IMG/VR virus record: IMGVR_UViG_3300035703_000080
Span: 1 to 64,000 of that record
DNA length: 64,000 bases
Strand: one strand, 5' to 3'
Origin: a virus
The notes beneath the pieces were generated by a model. It worked only from the letters and a program-made list of their open reading frames with translations, did no database searches and was not told where the DNA came from. Of the stretch, positions 16,715 to 24,229 are shown one piece after another. The stretch's first letter is position 1. The number at the start of each line of letters is the position of its first letter. A program made the translations under genes and the position numbers.

Positions 16715-19141
16715 CCCCCTTTCCGCGATCTCAGACTTGAACAGATCGACCAGCAGCCGGTTGTCGTCAACCTTGCCCGCCAGGGCGGCGAACATCTTCT
16801 TCTCGACGGGCGAGCCTTGGATGTGGACGACGGTGACCTTGTCGCTGGTCTGCCCCTTGCGGTCGGCCCGGGCGCAGGCCTGGACGTACTGCTCGACGCT
16901 CATCAGCGGGCCGAAGAACACGACGGTGTCCGCCGCAGTCAGCGTGATCCCGTGCGCAGCCGCCTGGGGCTGCATGACCAGCACGCGCGGATCGGGCAGG
17001 GTCTGGAAGCGCTTGATGATGTCGCCTCGCTTGGTGGCCGTCACCCCGCCGTGGATCTCCTCGCACGCCACCCCGCGCTTGTTGAGGAACACCGAGATCG
17101 TCTCGATGGCCGCGCGGAACAGCGCGAACACGATGACCTTGCGGTCGGTCTCCTCCAGCACCTCCAGCAGCACGTTGAGCCGAGGCGTGGCGTCGAACTC
17201 CACCGTCTCCCCGTTGTCCGAGTAAGCCACGCCGCAACTGATCTGGAGCAGCTTGTTGAGCGCTGCCGCTGCGTTCACTGCCGTGATCGTCTCGCCTGCC
17301 GCCTGCGCCACCATCGCCGTCTTCAGCGCGTTGTAGTACTTGGCCTGCTGCGGGGTCAGCGGCACCTCTCGCGTCATCGTCACGACGGGCGGTAGGTCCA
17401 GGCACTGCTCCTTGGTGTAGCGGATGGCAGGCTGCAACGCCCGGTGCACGCGGTCGGCGGCGTCGGCCTTGGGCGCCCACTTGAACATGGTGACCTTGTT
17501 CATCACCGTGTCGCGCCACGCGGTCTGGAAGGCGGGCACGCCCTTGGGGTTGACGAGCTTGGCCAGCCCGTAGGCGTCCACGGGCGACTGCGCCGCAGGC
17601 GTGCCGGTCATCATCCAGAGATAGGTGTTGGATGTCAGCAGCGAGTTGAGCACCTTCCACCGCTTGGTCTGCGGGTTCTTGTAGGCGTTGCAGTTGTGTA
17701 CTACCCAGTGATCCCCAACAAGGTAGTTAGGTGCTCCTTCAACTTCGAGGTTGAAGACATCGACACCGCTTGGACATTCGATATACGAAACACTTTCCAC
17801 CCAAGCGTCGCCAGTTTCTCTTCCTTCTTGCGATCCTGCTCTTGCCGTATTTTCGCCGTATGGCTGTTGCCGTCCACTTCCAACCCCACCATCTGGTCGG
17901 GCCACGCGAAGTCGAGCTTGTAGTTCGTAGGAAAGCCGGGTTGCCTCCCACCCAACGCTATTGGGTAGTTCCATACCCACCCCGCAGGCAAGACCTCGGA
18001 AATCAGTTGTTCGGCAGGCGTCATGCCCCTGCCGTTGCCGCCCTGTACTTTCGGTTTGTGCCATCGCGCCTTCAGTGCCGCCGACAGTTTCGCCCGATGC
18101 TCCGCTGTTTTCGGGCCTGTAGACTTGCCCCGTTGCTCTGGCGGCATTTTGTTGAAGTAGCTGGCCCCCGGATTCCGAGAGTGATACCTCTTCCGCGCGC
18201 AGGATTTCGAGCAGGTCAGGCCAAGCGGGTGGTTCTTTGCCATACCCCAAAGTACCCGGTGCCGCATATGGCGGAATTCCTGCCCGCAGGTATGACAGCT
18301 CAACACCAGATATGAGCCTTCTTCCCGTAAGATTTTTGGCGCACACCCATCCGGCGTCTGTGAAGAAGGGGTGCTCGGGGGTGCATCGCAGTGTTTTTTC
18401 GTTTCCAAGACGGACCTCGACAAGTCGCGTAGCGGTATTGCGTACAAGACGTTTTATACGTGCTACGCCGTTAGAAGTCAAGACCTTGTCCCCGGGCTGA
18501 AGCTGCTCGATTGAGTGTCGCCCCAGCGGCGTGCCCACGAGCGTGCCTGCCACAAAGCACTCATCGACGATCACGAGGTCGAAGCGCCCGTCGTTCTTCA
18601 CCTCGGTCGAGATCAGGTCGAGCCCCTCGTAGTTGGTGATGACGATGTCATGCCCTTCCTGCACGGCCTCTATGCGGCGCGATGCTTGCGCATGGTGGGC
18701 CACGATGGCGCTGCGGTGAATGACGGAGTTGCCGATGTCTTGCATCCACGCGCTGTGCATGATCGACATGGGGCACAGGATGAGCACGCGCCGCACATCC
18801 CCGCGCGTCATCAGGTAGTCCGCCGCCCACAGCGCCGACAGCGTTTTGCCCGTCCCCGGCTCCGACAGCACGAACGCCCGCCGGTTGAGCGTGAGGAAGC
18901 TCGCTGTCTCCTGCTGGTGCGCCATCGGCTTGAAGCGCCCGGGCCAGTCGTAGCGCCCGTAGATGGGAGAGGGGACGTTGCGCACGCCCAGGTTGCGCAG
19001 GACCCGCGCTTCGTCCAAGCCCCAGTAGACCGCGATCTCGTAGCCCCCCGGGATCGGGAAGGCCTTGTGCTTGGGGATGATGCTGTACCGTTGCGGGTGC
19101 TGTGTCCTGAACAACAGGATCTTGTTTTCTACGATTTGCAC
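16697..19141 (-). CDS. SNF2/DEAD-type helicase interrupted by an intein
   Basis: An 814-residue precursor; removing the intein (residues 195-483) gives a 525-residue superfamily 2 helicase. Seen motifs: Walker A EPGTGKT (94-100), motif II VIVDE (190-194) with the intein inserted directly after the DE, extein resuming as CNAYKN, motif III MMTGTPA, and a C-terminal QACARADRKGQ motif VI. These belong to SNF2/UvsW-like ATP-driven DNA translocases used in phage replication or recombination. Activity must depend on splicing, since motif II is split. The start is a GTG at 19141 with GGAG five bases upstream. It sits 13 bases after an HNH gene. Confidence 0.88.
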   Translation of the reverse strand: MQIVENKILLFRTQHPQRYSIIPKHKAFPIPGGYEIAVYWGLDEARVLRNLGVRNVPSPIYGRYDWPGRFKPMAHQQETASFLTLNRRAFVLSEPGTGKTLSALWAADYLMTRGDVRRVLILCPMSIMHSAWMQDIGNSVIHRSAIVAHHAQASRRIEAVQEGHDIVITNYEGLDLISTEVKNDGRFDLVIVDECFVAGTLVGTPLGRHSIEQLQPGDKVLTSNGVARIKRLVRNTATRLVEVRLGNEKTLRCTPEHPFFTDAGWVCAKNLTGRRLISGVELSYLRAGIPPYAAPGTLGYGKEPPAWPDLLEILRAEEVSLSESGGQLLQQNAARATGQVYRPENSGASGETVGGTEGAMAQTESTGRQRQGHDACRTTDFRGLACGVGMELPNSVGWEATRLSYELQARLRVARPDGGVGSGRQQPYGENTARAGSQEGRETGDAWVESVSYIECPSGVDVFNLEVEGAPNYLVGDHWVVHNCNAYKNPQTKRWKVLNSLLTSNTYLWMMTGTPAAQSPVDAYGLAKLVNPKGVPAFQTAWRDTVMNKVTMFKWAPKADAADRVHRALQPAIRYTKEQCLDLPPVVTMTREVPLTPQQAKYYNALKTAMVAQAAGETITAVNAAAALNKLLQISCGVAYSDNGETVEFDATPRLNVLLEVLEETDRKVIVFALFRAAIETISVFLNKRGVACEEIHGGVTATKRGDIIKRFQTLPDPRVLVMQPQAAAHGITLTAADTVVFFGPLMSVEQYVQACARADRKGQTSDKVTVVHIQGSPVEKKMFAALAGKVDDNRLLVDLFKSEIAERGLTAKK
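17693..18559 (-). other. Intein in helicase motif II (289 residues)
   Basis: Class 1 splicing signature: Cys1 in block A (CFVAGT, coded from 18559), block B TPEHPFF, block F GVDVFNLEVEGAPNYLVG, and block G ending VVHN followed by a +1 Cys in the extein. Together these predict removal of 289 residues to join VIVDE to CNAYKN. Between blocks B and F the intein frame has no recognisable endonuclease, only low-complexity Gly/Arg/Glu/Ala/Gln-rich sequence, yet it stays free of stops; the +1 frame of the same DNA encodes an EDxHD endonuclease. Confidence 0.9.
17701..18447 (-). CDS. EDxHD (Vsr-type) homing endonuclease nested out of frame in the helicase intein
   Basis: An open frame of up to 248 residues in the +1 frame of the intein. 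Numbering from the TTG at 18447: a zinc ribbon with C51/C54 and C79/C83, a NUMOD3-like helix (KTAEHRAKLSAALKARW, 113-129), then a Vsr-like nuclease fold with E146, D179 (KLDFAWP), E190-V-D192, H196 and D205, ending in a strand GWKVFRIS. E, D, H, D in this order match the EDxHD homing endonuclease family whose prototype is I-Bth0305I. The likelier start is the GTG at 18306, after AAGAAGG and just past intein block B. It ends at TAG 17701-17703, inside the intein C-terminal block. It would cut intein-less helicase alleles to copy the intein. Confidence 0.85.
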   Translation of the reverse strand: MYAIPLRDLSRSVLETKKHCDAPPSTPSSQTPDGCAPKILREEGSYLVLSCHTCGQEFRHMRHRVLWGMAKNHPLGLTCSKSCARKRYHSRNPGASYFNKMPPEQRGKSTGPKTAEHRAKLSAALKARWHKPKVQGGNGRGMTPAEQLISEVLPAGWVWNYPIALGGRQPGFPTNYKLDFAWPDQMVGLEVDGNSHTAKIRQEQDRKKEEKLATLGWKVFRISNVQAVSMSSTSKLKEHLTTLLGITG

Positions 19142-19154
19142 ATTTGCTCCTGCG

Positions 19155-19415
19155 TCACTTCATCGAGTGATCCTTGTTGCGCTTGAACGTCCGGTTCTTG
19201 CTTGCCGGTACAACCGACAAGTTCCCCGGGGATGTCTTGCCGCCCTTGCTCAGCGGCGTCTTGTGGTGCACGTCTTTCCCATCTCCTTTCTGGACTTTGC
19301 CTGCGGCCATCATCTGACGCCGCGCCTTGTTCCGTTCAGCGCGAGCCTTCTTGGCTTTCTCTGTCTGGTCGTAGGCGGGATAGGTATCTCGATCGTTCAT
19401 GTCCTTGTACGGCAT
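19155..19415 (-). CDS. Small HNH nuclease-like protein
   Basis: An 86-residue basic protein whose C-terminal half carries an HNH-type pattern: VHHKTPLSKGGKTSPGNLSV followed by an asparagine (SKNR). The N-terminal half is a Lys/Arg-rich helix without the Cys pairs often found in HNH enzymes, so catalytic competence is uncertain. ATG with GGAGG four bases upstream. It sits between the Cas4-like nuclease and the intein-bearing helicase; it could be a homing endonuclease beside its target or a processing nuclease. Confidence 0.7.
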   Translation of the reverse strand: MPYKDMNDRDTYPAYDQTEKAKKARAERNKARRQMMAAGKVQKGDGKDVHHKTPLSKGGKTSPGNLSVVPASKNRTFKRNKDHSMK

Positions 19416-19423
19416 AAGCCCTC

Positions 19424-20092
19424 CTAATGTTCAGGATGAAACACGCAAGTCTTGACCGGGCACCACCCGCACAGCGGGCTCTGCGACGGGTTCCACACGT
19501 CGTTGGCGTGCGCTGCTTCGAGCTTCGCCACCCGCTCTCGGTACTTCCACCACGCCGCCTCGGCCTCCTCACGCTCCATGCGGTGCTTGAACATGCTGCC
19601 CTTGACGATGAACATCAGGGCGGAGGACACGCGCCGGATGTGGGGGAAGTGCGTGAAGACCATCAGCGACATCAGCATGAGCTGGTCTTTGTCCGGGTAC
19701 TTGTCGTTACCCGTTTTCCAGTCCACGACCCGCGCCGTCAGGTTGTCGTCGTTGATGATCAGCAGGTCTGCGATGCCCCGGACCCAGCGGTCCTTGGCGT
19801 CGAACGCGCAGGGCCTGAGGTCCGCCGTGACGCCCATCTCATGCTCGAACAGCTTGCGCCCAGGGTGCGCCAGCACCGCGTCCACAACAGGCTGGAAGCC
19901 CGCCAGTGCCGGGGGCAATGGCGTGTTGTCCTTGCCGTACAGCTCGATGGCCTTGTGTACGTCCTTGCCGTAGATGGTGTGCTTGGTGTCCTTGAACGGG
20001 AACTTCTTGAGCACCTTGACTTCGTGGTAGCGCCGTGCGCAACCCTCGAAATCCTTGAGCCCGCTGTGCGACCATGTGATGGGAGTTGTCAT
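19424..20092 (-). CDS. Cas4/RecB-like PD-(D/E)XK nuclease
   Basis: A 222-residue protein with the RecB-type nuclease layout: an early WSHSGLKDFEGCARRY motif with Cys18, then HKAIE, the catalytic IADLLIIN...ARVVDWKTG segment (D and the DWK triad), a QLMLMSLMV helix (QxxxY-like motif without the Tyr), and a C-terminal CGWCPVKTC cluster. The four cysteines suggest an iron-sulphur cluster as in Cas4/AddB-like exonucleases. In phage these enzymes process DNA ends in recombination or replication. Its start overlaps the stop of the metallopeptidase gene (ATGA), so the two are coupled. Confidence 0.82.
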   Translation of the reverse strand: MTTPITWSHSGLKDFEGCARRYHEVKVLKKFPFKDTKHTIYGKDVHKAIELYGKDNTPLPPALAGFQPVVDAVLAHPGRKLFEHEMGVTADLRPCAFDAKDRWVRGIADLLIINDDNLTARVVDWKTGNDKYPDKDQLMLMSLMVFTHFPHIRRVSSALMFIVKGSMFKHRMEREEAEAAWWKYRERVAKLEAAHANDVWNPSQSPLCGWCPVKTCVFHPEH

Positions 20093-20391
20093 CAGAACTT
20101 AGCCGAGAGGATGGCTTTGTTGAGCAGGCCGGAGAACTGGGTCACGAACGCTTCGTCGTTGTGCAGCGGACTGCCCATCTCGTGAAGAATGGCATGCGTC
20201 AGCTCATGCCAGAACGTGTCGTAAAGCTCCTCGCGCTTGAACGCGCGGCCCGTGAAGTTGCTGTGCGTGACGACGTCGATGTACTTGGCGTCGTAGTTGA
20301 CCTCACCAACCGTGAATCGCTTCCTCGGCTTGGCGCGCTGGTTGATGATGTACAGCTTCTTGCCGACCTTGATTTGCTTTGGTATCTGCAT
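20092..20391 (-). CDS. SprT/ImmA-like zinc metallopeptidase
   Basis: A 99-residue protein with a clear HExxH zinc-binding motif (WHELTHAILHEMG, about residues 62-74) and a downstream NDEAFV acidic segment that can supply the third ligand. Size and layout fit minimal gluzincin/SprT-like phage proteins; the substrate is unknown. It overlaps the preceding 94-residue gene by 89 bases and the following nuclease gene by the ATGA junction. Confidence 0.75.
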   Translation of the reverse strand: MQIPKQIKVGKKLYIINQRAKPRKRFTVGEVNYDAKYIDVVTHSNFTGRAFKREELYDTFWHELTHAILHEMGSPLHNDEAFVTQFSGLLNKAILSAKF

Positions 20392-20587
20392 ACAGTGCTT
20401 TCTCCTTTTCGTCCATCAACTTGAGCACATGCTGAAGCATGCGCGCTTCTGCCCCGAGTTCAATCGCCGCGTCTCGGGCTTCTGAGTACCTGTGCTCTAG
20501 GCACAGGTCGTGTGTGCGCTTGAGCATCTGCTCCATGCGAATCATGGGCGCGGCGTAATCAACGATGTCAGTCTTTTGCAAGTCCAT
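20303..20587 (-). CDS. Small helical phage protein
   Basis: A 94-residue protein from the ATG at 20587, which lies 20 bases inside the end of the DNA polymerase gene. The middle (MIRMEQMLKRTHDLCLEHRY... EARDAAIELGAEARMLQHVL) is a pair of amphipathic helices seen in many small phage replication-region proteins of unknown role. The last 30 codons overlap the metallopeptidase gene in another frame and read as low complexity. Confidence 0.65.
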   Translation of the reverse strand: MDLQKTDIVDYAAPMIRMEQMLKRTHDLCLEHRYSEARDAAIELGAEARMLQHVLKLMDEKEKALYADTKANQGRQEAVHHQPARQAEEAIHGW

Positions 20588-23447
20588 AGCGTTTGTGCAC
20601 GCCCCCGCTTGCCGATAGCGGAATCCCCGGCAAGTATGGAGGCTCAATAGTCATCTGCGCCAAGACCCATGTCTTGGCGTCATCCGCTTCGCTCTCCGGC
20701 GCGACTGCGATGGCCTCGTCATGCACCGTGCCCGCCACAGGGTAGCGTTTGTCGATGCGTAGCATGCCGTCGGTCATCACGATCCGTGCGGTGCCTTGGA
20801 CACAGTTGTGTACTATGAAAGGGCCTGTGGCTCCTTTGACAACGAATCTGTTTCTCGGGCCACAGTTGACAATATCGTACACCTGTTGCTGAACGAGGGC
20901 GGCAGCGTCAGCAGTTCCACGGGCCAGCCCGATTTGAGTCGGTTGTACAACGTAGTTCTCCCTATGCCCGTAGCCGCGCTTAGCGCAGGTACGTCTACCG
21001 CCCGAACTGTTGTGCGTTTGTTCATAGAATTCGTCTGCCGAGACACCCACCGACAGTTCTCCGGCGAGTACGGGCCGTTGTTGTCCATACGATCCAAGTC
21101 CAAGCCTCGCGCATACGTAGCGCCCATGTCTTCCCAAAAAGCCGCGAAGCTGTTGCGCCATCTCTCGCAAACGTACACCCCCCTTGCGCCATAGTTTTTG
21201 TACGCTGCTTCCGCCTTGCTGTAACACCGCGCATGCATGTTGCGCCAAACGATATAGGCGGGGTGCCGGCTCATACCGTGCGTGGTGTTCTTCTCCCCTA
21301 TCAGCCGCCGCGTCATACAACCGCAGTTCGGAATCCCCCCGCGTTTGGTTTCTTTCGTTACGTCTGCGCCGAGCTTCACTGTCTGCGCACCGCATTCGCA
21401 GCGGAAGCGCCATTTCCACGACTTCCCGGTGGACGCCTCCGGGTGCAACGCCGTCAACATGCCGAAGGTCTGGCCGGAAAGGTTCTTGAACTTGTGATGC
21501 GGCTTCCCATCCATGATCTGTGAGAACGAGGTGTTCCGGGGTAATGAGGACGCCGTCCACGGTAACACAACCCTGAACTCCGGTCAAGATCTTCCCCGCA
21601 TGCCGCACGAACTCCACCCCGTCGTGCACCAAGTCTTGCGGTTCGACGCTCTCTATGGGCACCCAGCCTCGCGCAGTAAGCACGGGCGTTCCTGCGGCCA
21701 AGCAGTTGTTGGTGATCTTCCCGGCGTACAGCTTCGACCGCTTCTTGCCGTCTGCGTACGTCCACTGGATGCGCCGCCCGTCGCCTTCGGGCTTGAGGTC
21801 AGGATACCGCAAGCTCATGCCGTTTGGCAAGACGATCTCCTCCTTGCGGAAGGTCAGGCACTTGTGGCGGTACTCGTTGCCCTTGAACAGGCTGTGGGTG
21901 ATGAGGTTCTGGAAGAGTTCCCACAGACGCACGACGGGCTGCGCCGTGGCGCGGTACCGGGTGATGATGGCCTGAGCGGCGAGGCAGTGGATGAGCAGCT
22001 CCTGCGCCGTGCAGGAGTGCGGGATGGCCTCCATCGCCTTGACGAGATGCTCGGAGCCGATGAAGACGTCGACGTCGCGTGACGTCACGCCGAGCTGCCG
22101 CGCTTCTGCTTTTGTGTACCTTTTAGGTGGTGCACCGAGGAAACCCGTCAATAATTGTGCCGCGAAACTTGCCCACCCCAATTGGTACCCGCACCCAAGC
22201 AAAGCAGACTTTGCACTTTGTCTCTCCACCGGATGAGAGTCTTTAGTCATACCGGGTATATTGAACATGCCCGCGCCGAATGTGGCGTAGGGGTCGCCGC
22301 CACCCTTGAAGATGTCGAGCAGCGTGCCGTAGTCGGCCAGCCACGCCAGCACGCGCGGCTCGATCTGGGACAGGTCTCCCACCACCAGCACGTGGCCCTC
22401 GGGGGCGGTGATGGCCTTGCGCAGGAAGCTCCCGCGCTTGAGGTTCTGGAGGTTGATCTGACTGCCCTTGCTGGCCGTGTACCGGCCCGTGGCGGCGCCG
22501 TAGTAGTTGACCGGGAAGGGCAGCGGCCCGCGCCGCGAGATGTCGAGGAACCGTTGCGCACGGGTGCGCTGGAGCGTGGACTTGACCATCAGCCGCGCCT
22601 CGCACAGCAGGGCGACGGCCTCGTTGTCGGAGTTCATCATCGCCTGGAACAGCGCGTCGTTCTTGGCGAACGCGAACGTCTTCTCCCCGGTGGTCTTGCT
22701 GACCTTCGTCGGCGGCTCGACGCCCATGCCCTCCAGCACGGCGGCGAACTTGTCGTTGGACGCCAGCGCCGCCTCCTCCACGCCCAGGCGTGTGAGCAGC
22801 TCCTCCCGTGCTTGGCGCTCTTCCTCGATGGCGGGCTCCAGCATCGCCCCGTCCAGCACCAGCAGCGGGCGCGTGTACATGCGCAGGGTCAGGTCGATCA
22901 GGCGCAGCTCCTTGGACGGGTACCCGGGCAGCATGCGTAGGAAGATCTGCTCGCACAGCCACGTGTCGTGCTTGCAGTAGTCGGCCAGCGTCTGCTCGAC
23001 GTCGAAGGGCAGCTCGTCGAGGATGTTCTCGGACGGGCTGAGCCCGTCTCCCTTGGGCGGCAGACCGTAGCGCTCGGCCAGCACCTTCAGGCTGTTGCCC
23101 ACCTCGACGCCGTGCAGGGCGCGGCCCATGCTGAGCGTGTCGAACATGAAGCACGGCTGCACGCCGTAGTGCCACGACAGGATGCTGCCGTCGAACTGGG
23201 TGTTCTGGCAGACGAGCGCGGTACGCGTCCAGTCGATGCTGTCCGCCCAGTCTTGGATGCCGTTGCGGCGGACCCAGACGGCCTTGTTGTCCGTCCCGAC
23301 CTCCTTCCACGACAGGCCCCACGCCTTGAAGCGCGGGTCGCGCAGGTACTCCTCGTTGGTCTGGCACGAGAACCCGAGCTTGACCTCGCGCCCCCAGGAC
23401 GTCTCGAAGTCCACCGCCAGTATGCGGTCGAATGGCGGCTTGCTCAA
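20568..23447 (-). CDS. Family A DNA polymerase interrupted by an intein
   Basis: A 959-residue precursor; excision of residues 582-881 leaves a 659-residue polymerase. The 3'-5' exonuclease shows AVDFET (D13, E15), CQNTQFD and YCKHD motifs. Polymerase motif A is VVGDLSQIEPR near 356, motif B is RQSAKSALLGCGYQLG near 407, and motif C is VHDE near 908, after the intein. The intein splits the conserved N-N/C-V-Q-G-x-A-R segment between motifs B and C, so polymerase activity needs splicing. It is the replicative enzyme of the phage, working with the primase-helicase and SSB-like protein. ATG overlaps the upstream stop (ATGA). Confidence 0.93.
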   Translation of the reverse strand: MSKPPFDRILAVDFETSWGREVKLGFSCQTNEEYLRDPRFKAWGLSWKEVGTDNKAVWVRRNGIQDWADSIDWTRTALVCQNTQFDGSILSWHYGVQPCFMFDTLSMGRALHGVEVGNSLKVLAERYGLPPKGDGLSPSENILDELPFDVEQTLADYCKHDTWLCEQIFLRMLPGYPSKELRLIDLTLRMYTRPLLVLDGAMLEPAIEEERQAREELLTRLGVEEAALASNDKFAAVLEGMGVEPPTKVSKTTGEKTFAFAKNDALFQAMMNSDNEAVALLCEARLMVKSTLQRTRAQRFLDISRRGPLPFPVNYYGAATGRYTASKGSQINLQNLKRGSFLRKAITAPEGHVLVVGDLSQIEPRVLAWLADYGTLLDIFKGGGDPYATFGAGMFNIPGMTKDSHPVERQSAKSALLGCGYQLGWASFAAQLLTGFLGAPPKRYTKAEARQLGVTSRDVDVFIGSEHLVKAMEAIPHSCTAQELLIHCLAAQAIITRYRATAQPVVRLWELFQNLITHSLFKGNEYRHKCLTFRKEEIVLPNGMSLRYPDLKPEGDGRRIQWTYADGKKRSKLYAGKITNNCLAAGTPVLTARGWVPIESVEPQDLVHDGVEFVRHAGKILTGVQGCVTVDGVLITPEHLVLTDHGWEAASQVQEPFRPDLRHVDGVAPGGVHREVVEMALPLRMRCADSEARRRRNERNQTRGDSELRLYDAAADRGEEHHARYEPAPRLYRLAQHACAVLQQGGSSVQKLWRKGGVRLREMAQQLRGFLGRHGRYVCARLGLGSYGQQRPVLAGELSVGVSADEFYEQTHNSSGGRRTCAKRGYGHRENYVVQPTQIGLARGTADAAALVQQQVYDIVNCGPRNRFVVKGATGPFIVHNCVQGTARIVMTDGMLRIDKRYPVAGTVHDEAIAVAPESEADDAKTWVLAQMTIEPPYLPGIPLSASGGVHKRYGLAKD
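20805..21704 (-). other. Intein in the DNA polymerase (300 residues)
   Basis: Block A CLAAGTPVLT with Cys1 coded at 21702-21704, block B TPEHLVLTDHGW, block F VYDIVNCGPRNRFVVKG, block G FIVHN and a +1 Cys (CVQGTAR). Splicing joins KITNN to CVQGT. The frame between blocks B and F is Arg/Gly/Gln/Ala-rich without a domain, and remains stop-free, while the +1 frame of the same DNA encodes an HNH endonuclease. Confidence 0.9.
20813..21514 (-). CDS. HNH homing endonuclease nested out of frame in the polymerase intein
   Basis: A 233-residue protein from ATG 21514 (the frame is open to a GTG at 21568). It begins with the FKNLSGQTFGMLTAL motif typical of phage HNH endonucleases, then Cys pairs (RCECG, NCGC), THGMSRHPAYIVWRNMHARC, GVYVCERWRN and the HNH-type core LDRMDNNGPYSPENCRW, followed by a helix-turn-helix (ALSAATGIGRTTLYNRLKSG). 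It occupies the +1 frame of the intein and ends at TAG 20813-20815 in intein block G. The ATG lies within intein block B; no strong Shine-Dalgarno is visible, so initiation may be weak or coupled. A free-standing homologue is at 50366. Confidence 0.85.
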   Translation of the reverse strand: MDGKPHHKFKNLSGQTFGMLTALHPEASTGKSWKWRFRCECGAQTVKLGADVTKETKRGGIPNCGCMTRRLIGEKNTTHGMSRHPAYIVWRNMHARCYSKAEAAYKNYGARGVYVCERWRNSFAAFWEDMGATYARGLDLDRMDNNGPYSPENCRWVSRQTNSMNKRTTVRAVDVPALSAATGIGRTTLYNRLKSGWPVELLTLPPSFSNRCTILSTVARETDSLSKEPQALS

Positions 23448-23740
23448 TGCACTTCTCCGTTTTGCGCAGCGGTGGCGGCGTCTTGTTGGAACGAGTCCAG
23501 AAACGAGTCATGCGCTGTGCGCAACAGCACGAGCACGTCGAGGTGCGAGGCGTTGACGCCGTGAACGCGCAGCGTCTCCTCGTCCTCCGTCCAGACGAAA
23601 ACCCCGTGGCTGCGCGGGGAAGTGAAGCACGTGAGCAGCGACGTCATCGTGTCCAGCAGTGCCGTGCGTACCTCCGGGTCAAGACTGTTGGCCTTCAAGA
23701 GGAGTTGCTTGGCGTTATTCAGTAGGGTTTCAGTGTCCAT
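23444..23740 (-). CDS. 98-residue hypothetical protein upstream of DNA polymerase
   Basis: No domain is recognised. The N-terminus is helical (LLNNAKQLLLKANSLDPEV), the middle has a beta-like FVWTEDEETLRVHG, and the end is acidic/Gln-rich. It overlaps the VRR-NUC gene by 11 bases upstream and the polymerase by ATGA downstream, so it is translated with the replication genes. Confidence 0.65.
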   Translation of the reverse strand: MDTETLLNNAKQLLLKANSLDPEVRTALLDTMTSLLTCFTSPRSHGVFVWTEDEETLRVHGVNASHLDVLVLLRTAHDSFLDSFQQDAATAAQNGEVH

Positions 23741-24032
23741 GTTTGATGCTCCTGAGCGTGTCGATGAGTAAGTTGATCGTGTCTTCGCGCACGACTAGCG
23801 TTGTGCCCCCTGCTGCGGATATGGCTGCAAGCTCTTTGTCTTGCAGCGCGGTTGTCTTGTTGAAGCCCGCTTTGCACTCGATGCCGATGAACTTGCCGTT
23901 GAGGCATGCGATGATGTCCGGGACGCCCGAGCGTCCGTAACCGCCCATGACGGGGAAGAAATGATATGCGCCGTATGTCTTCAACACAGCAACGCACATG
24001 TCCTTGACGATTTTCTCTGGTGTCTTTGCCAT
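23730..24032 (-). CDS. VRR-NUC family nuclease
   Basis: A 100-residue protein that is almost entirely a VRR-NUC domain (PD-(D/E)XK fold): GRSGVPDIIACLNGKFIGIE with catalytic D and E, followed by CKAG (the K of ExK) and a Q-x-x-E-like LQDKELAAI helix. Stand-alone phage VRR-NUC proteins are predicted structure-specific nucleases such as Holliday-junction resolvases. It is the first gene after the duplicated structured element at 24051-24393, which forms its leader. Confidence 0.85.
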   Translation of the reverse strand: MAKTPEKIVKDMCVAVLKTYGAYHFFPVMGGYGRSGVPDIIACLNGKFIGIECKAGFNKTTALQDKELAAISAAGGTTLVVREDTINLLIDTLRSIKHGH

Positions 24033-24050
24033 TTAGTTTCCTTGTTGGGC

Positions 24051-24214
24051 GGGGGAGGAGACGCACATTCCCAGCCTCCCCCGACTTCTGGGTATGAAAG
24101 CCACTTAGGCTCTCTCGCGCCAACGAGAGCGGTTCGCCATAAGTGCGGCGACAGGTTCGCATGTGCGATGCATACTACTGCCTCCGTGGAGCCCAACCCC
24201 TGACCGCTACGGGG
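24051..24214. repeat. Structured element, copy 1 (164 bp)
   Basis: Contains GGGGGAGG (24051-24058) pairing with CCTCCCCC (24075-24082), an AGCC/GGCT hairpin, CTCTCG/CGAGAG (112-117 with 124-129 of this stretch) and CCCC-TGACCGCTAC-GGGG at the right end. Copy 2 has the same stems in the same order with compensating sequence changes, suggesting a conserved RNA or DNA structure. No gene was found in it on either strand. Confidence 0.65.
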
Positions 24215-24229
24215 CTGATGTGTTTGGTA

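Noticed and set aside
17701-18447. Paired sequencing indels making a normal in-frame intein endonuclease look overprinted
   Set aside because: The intein frame stays open throughout the region, and the same frame relation and stop position occur in the second intein.
23719-24162. 147-codon leftward frame across the VRR-NUC gene and structured element
   Set aside because: It overlaps the VRR-NUC domain out of frame and runs into the repeat; no conserved motif.
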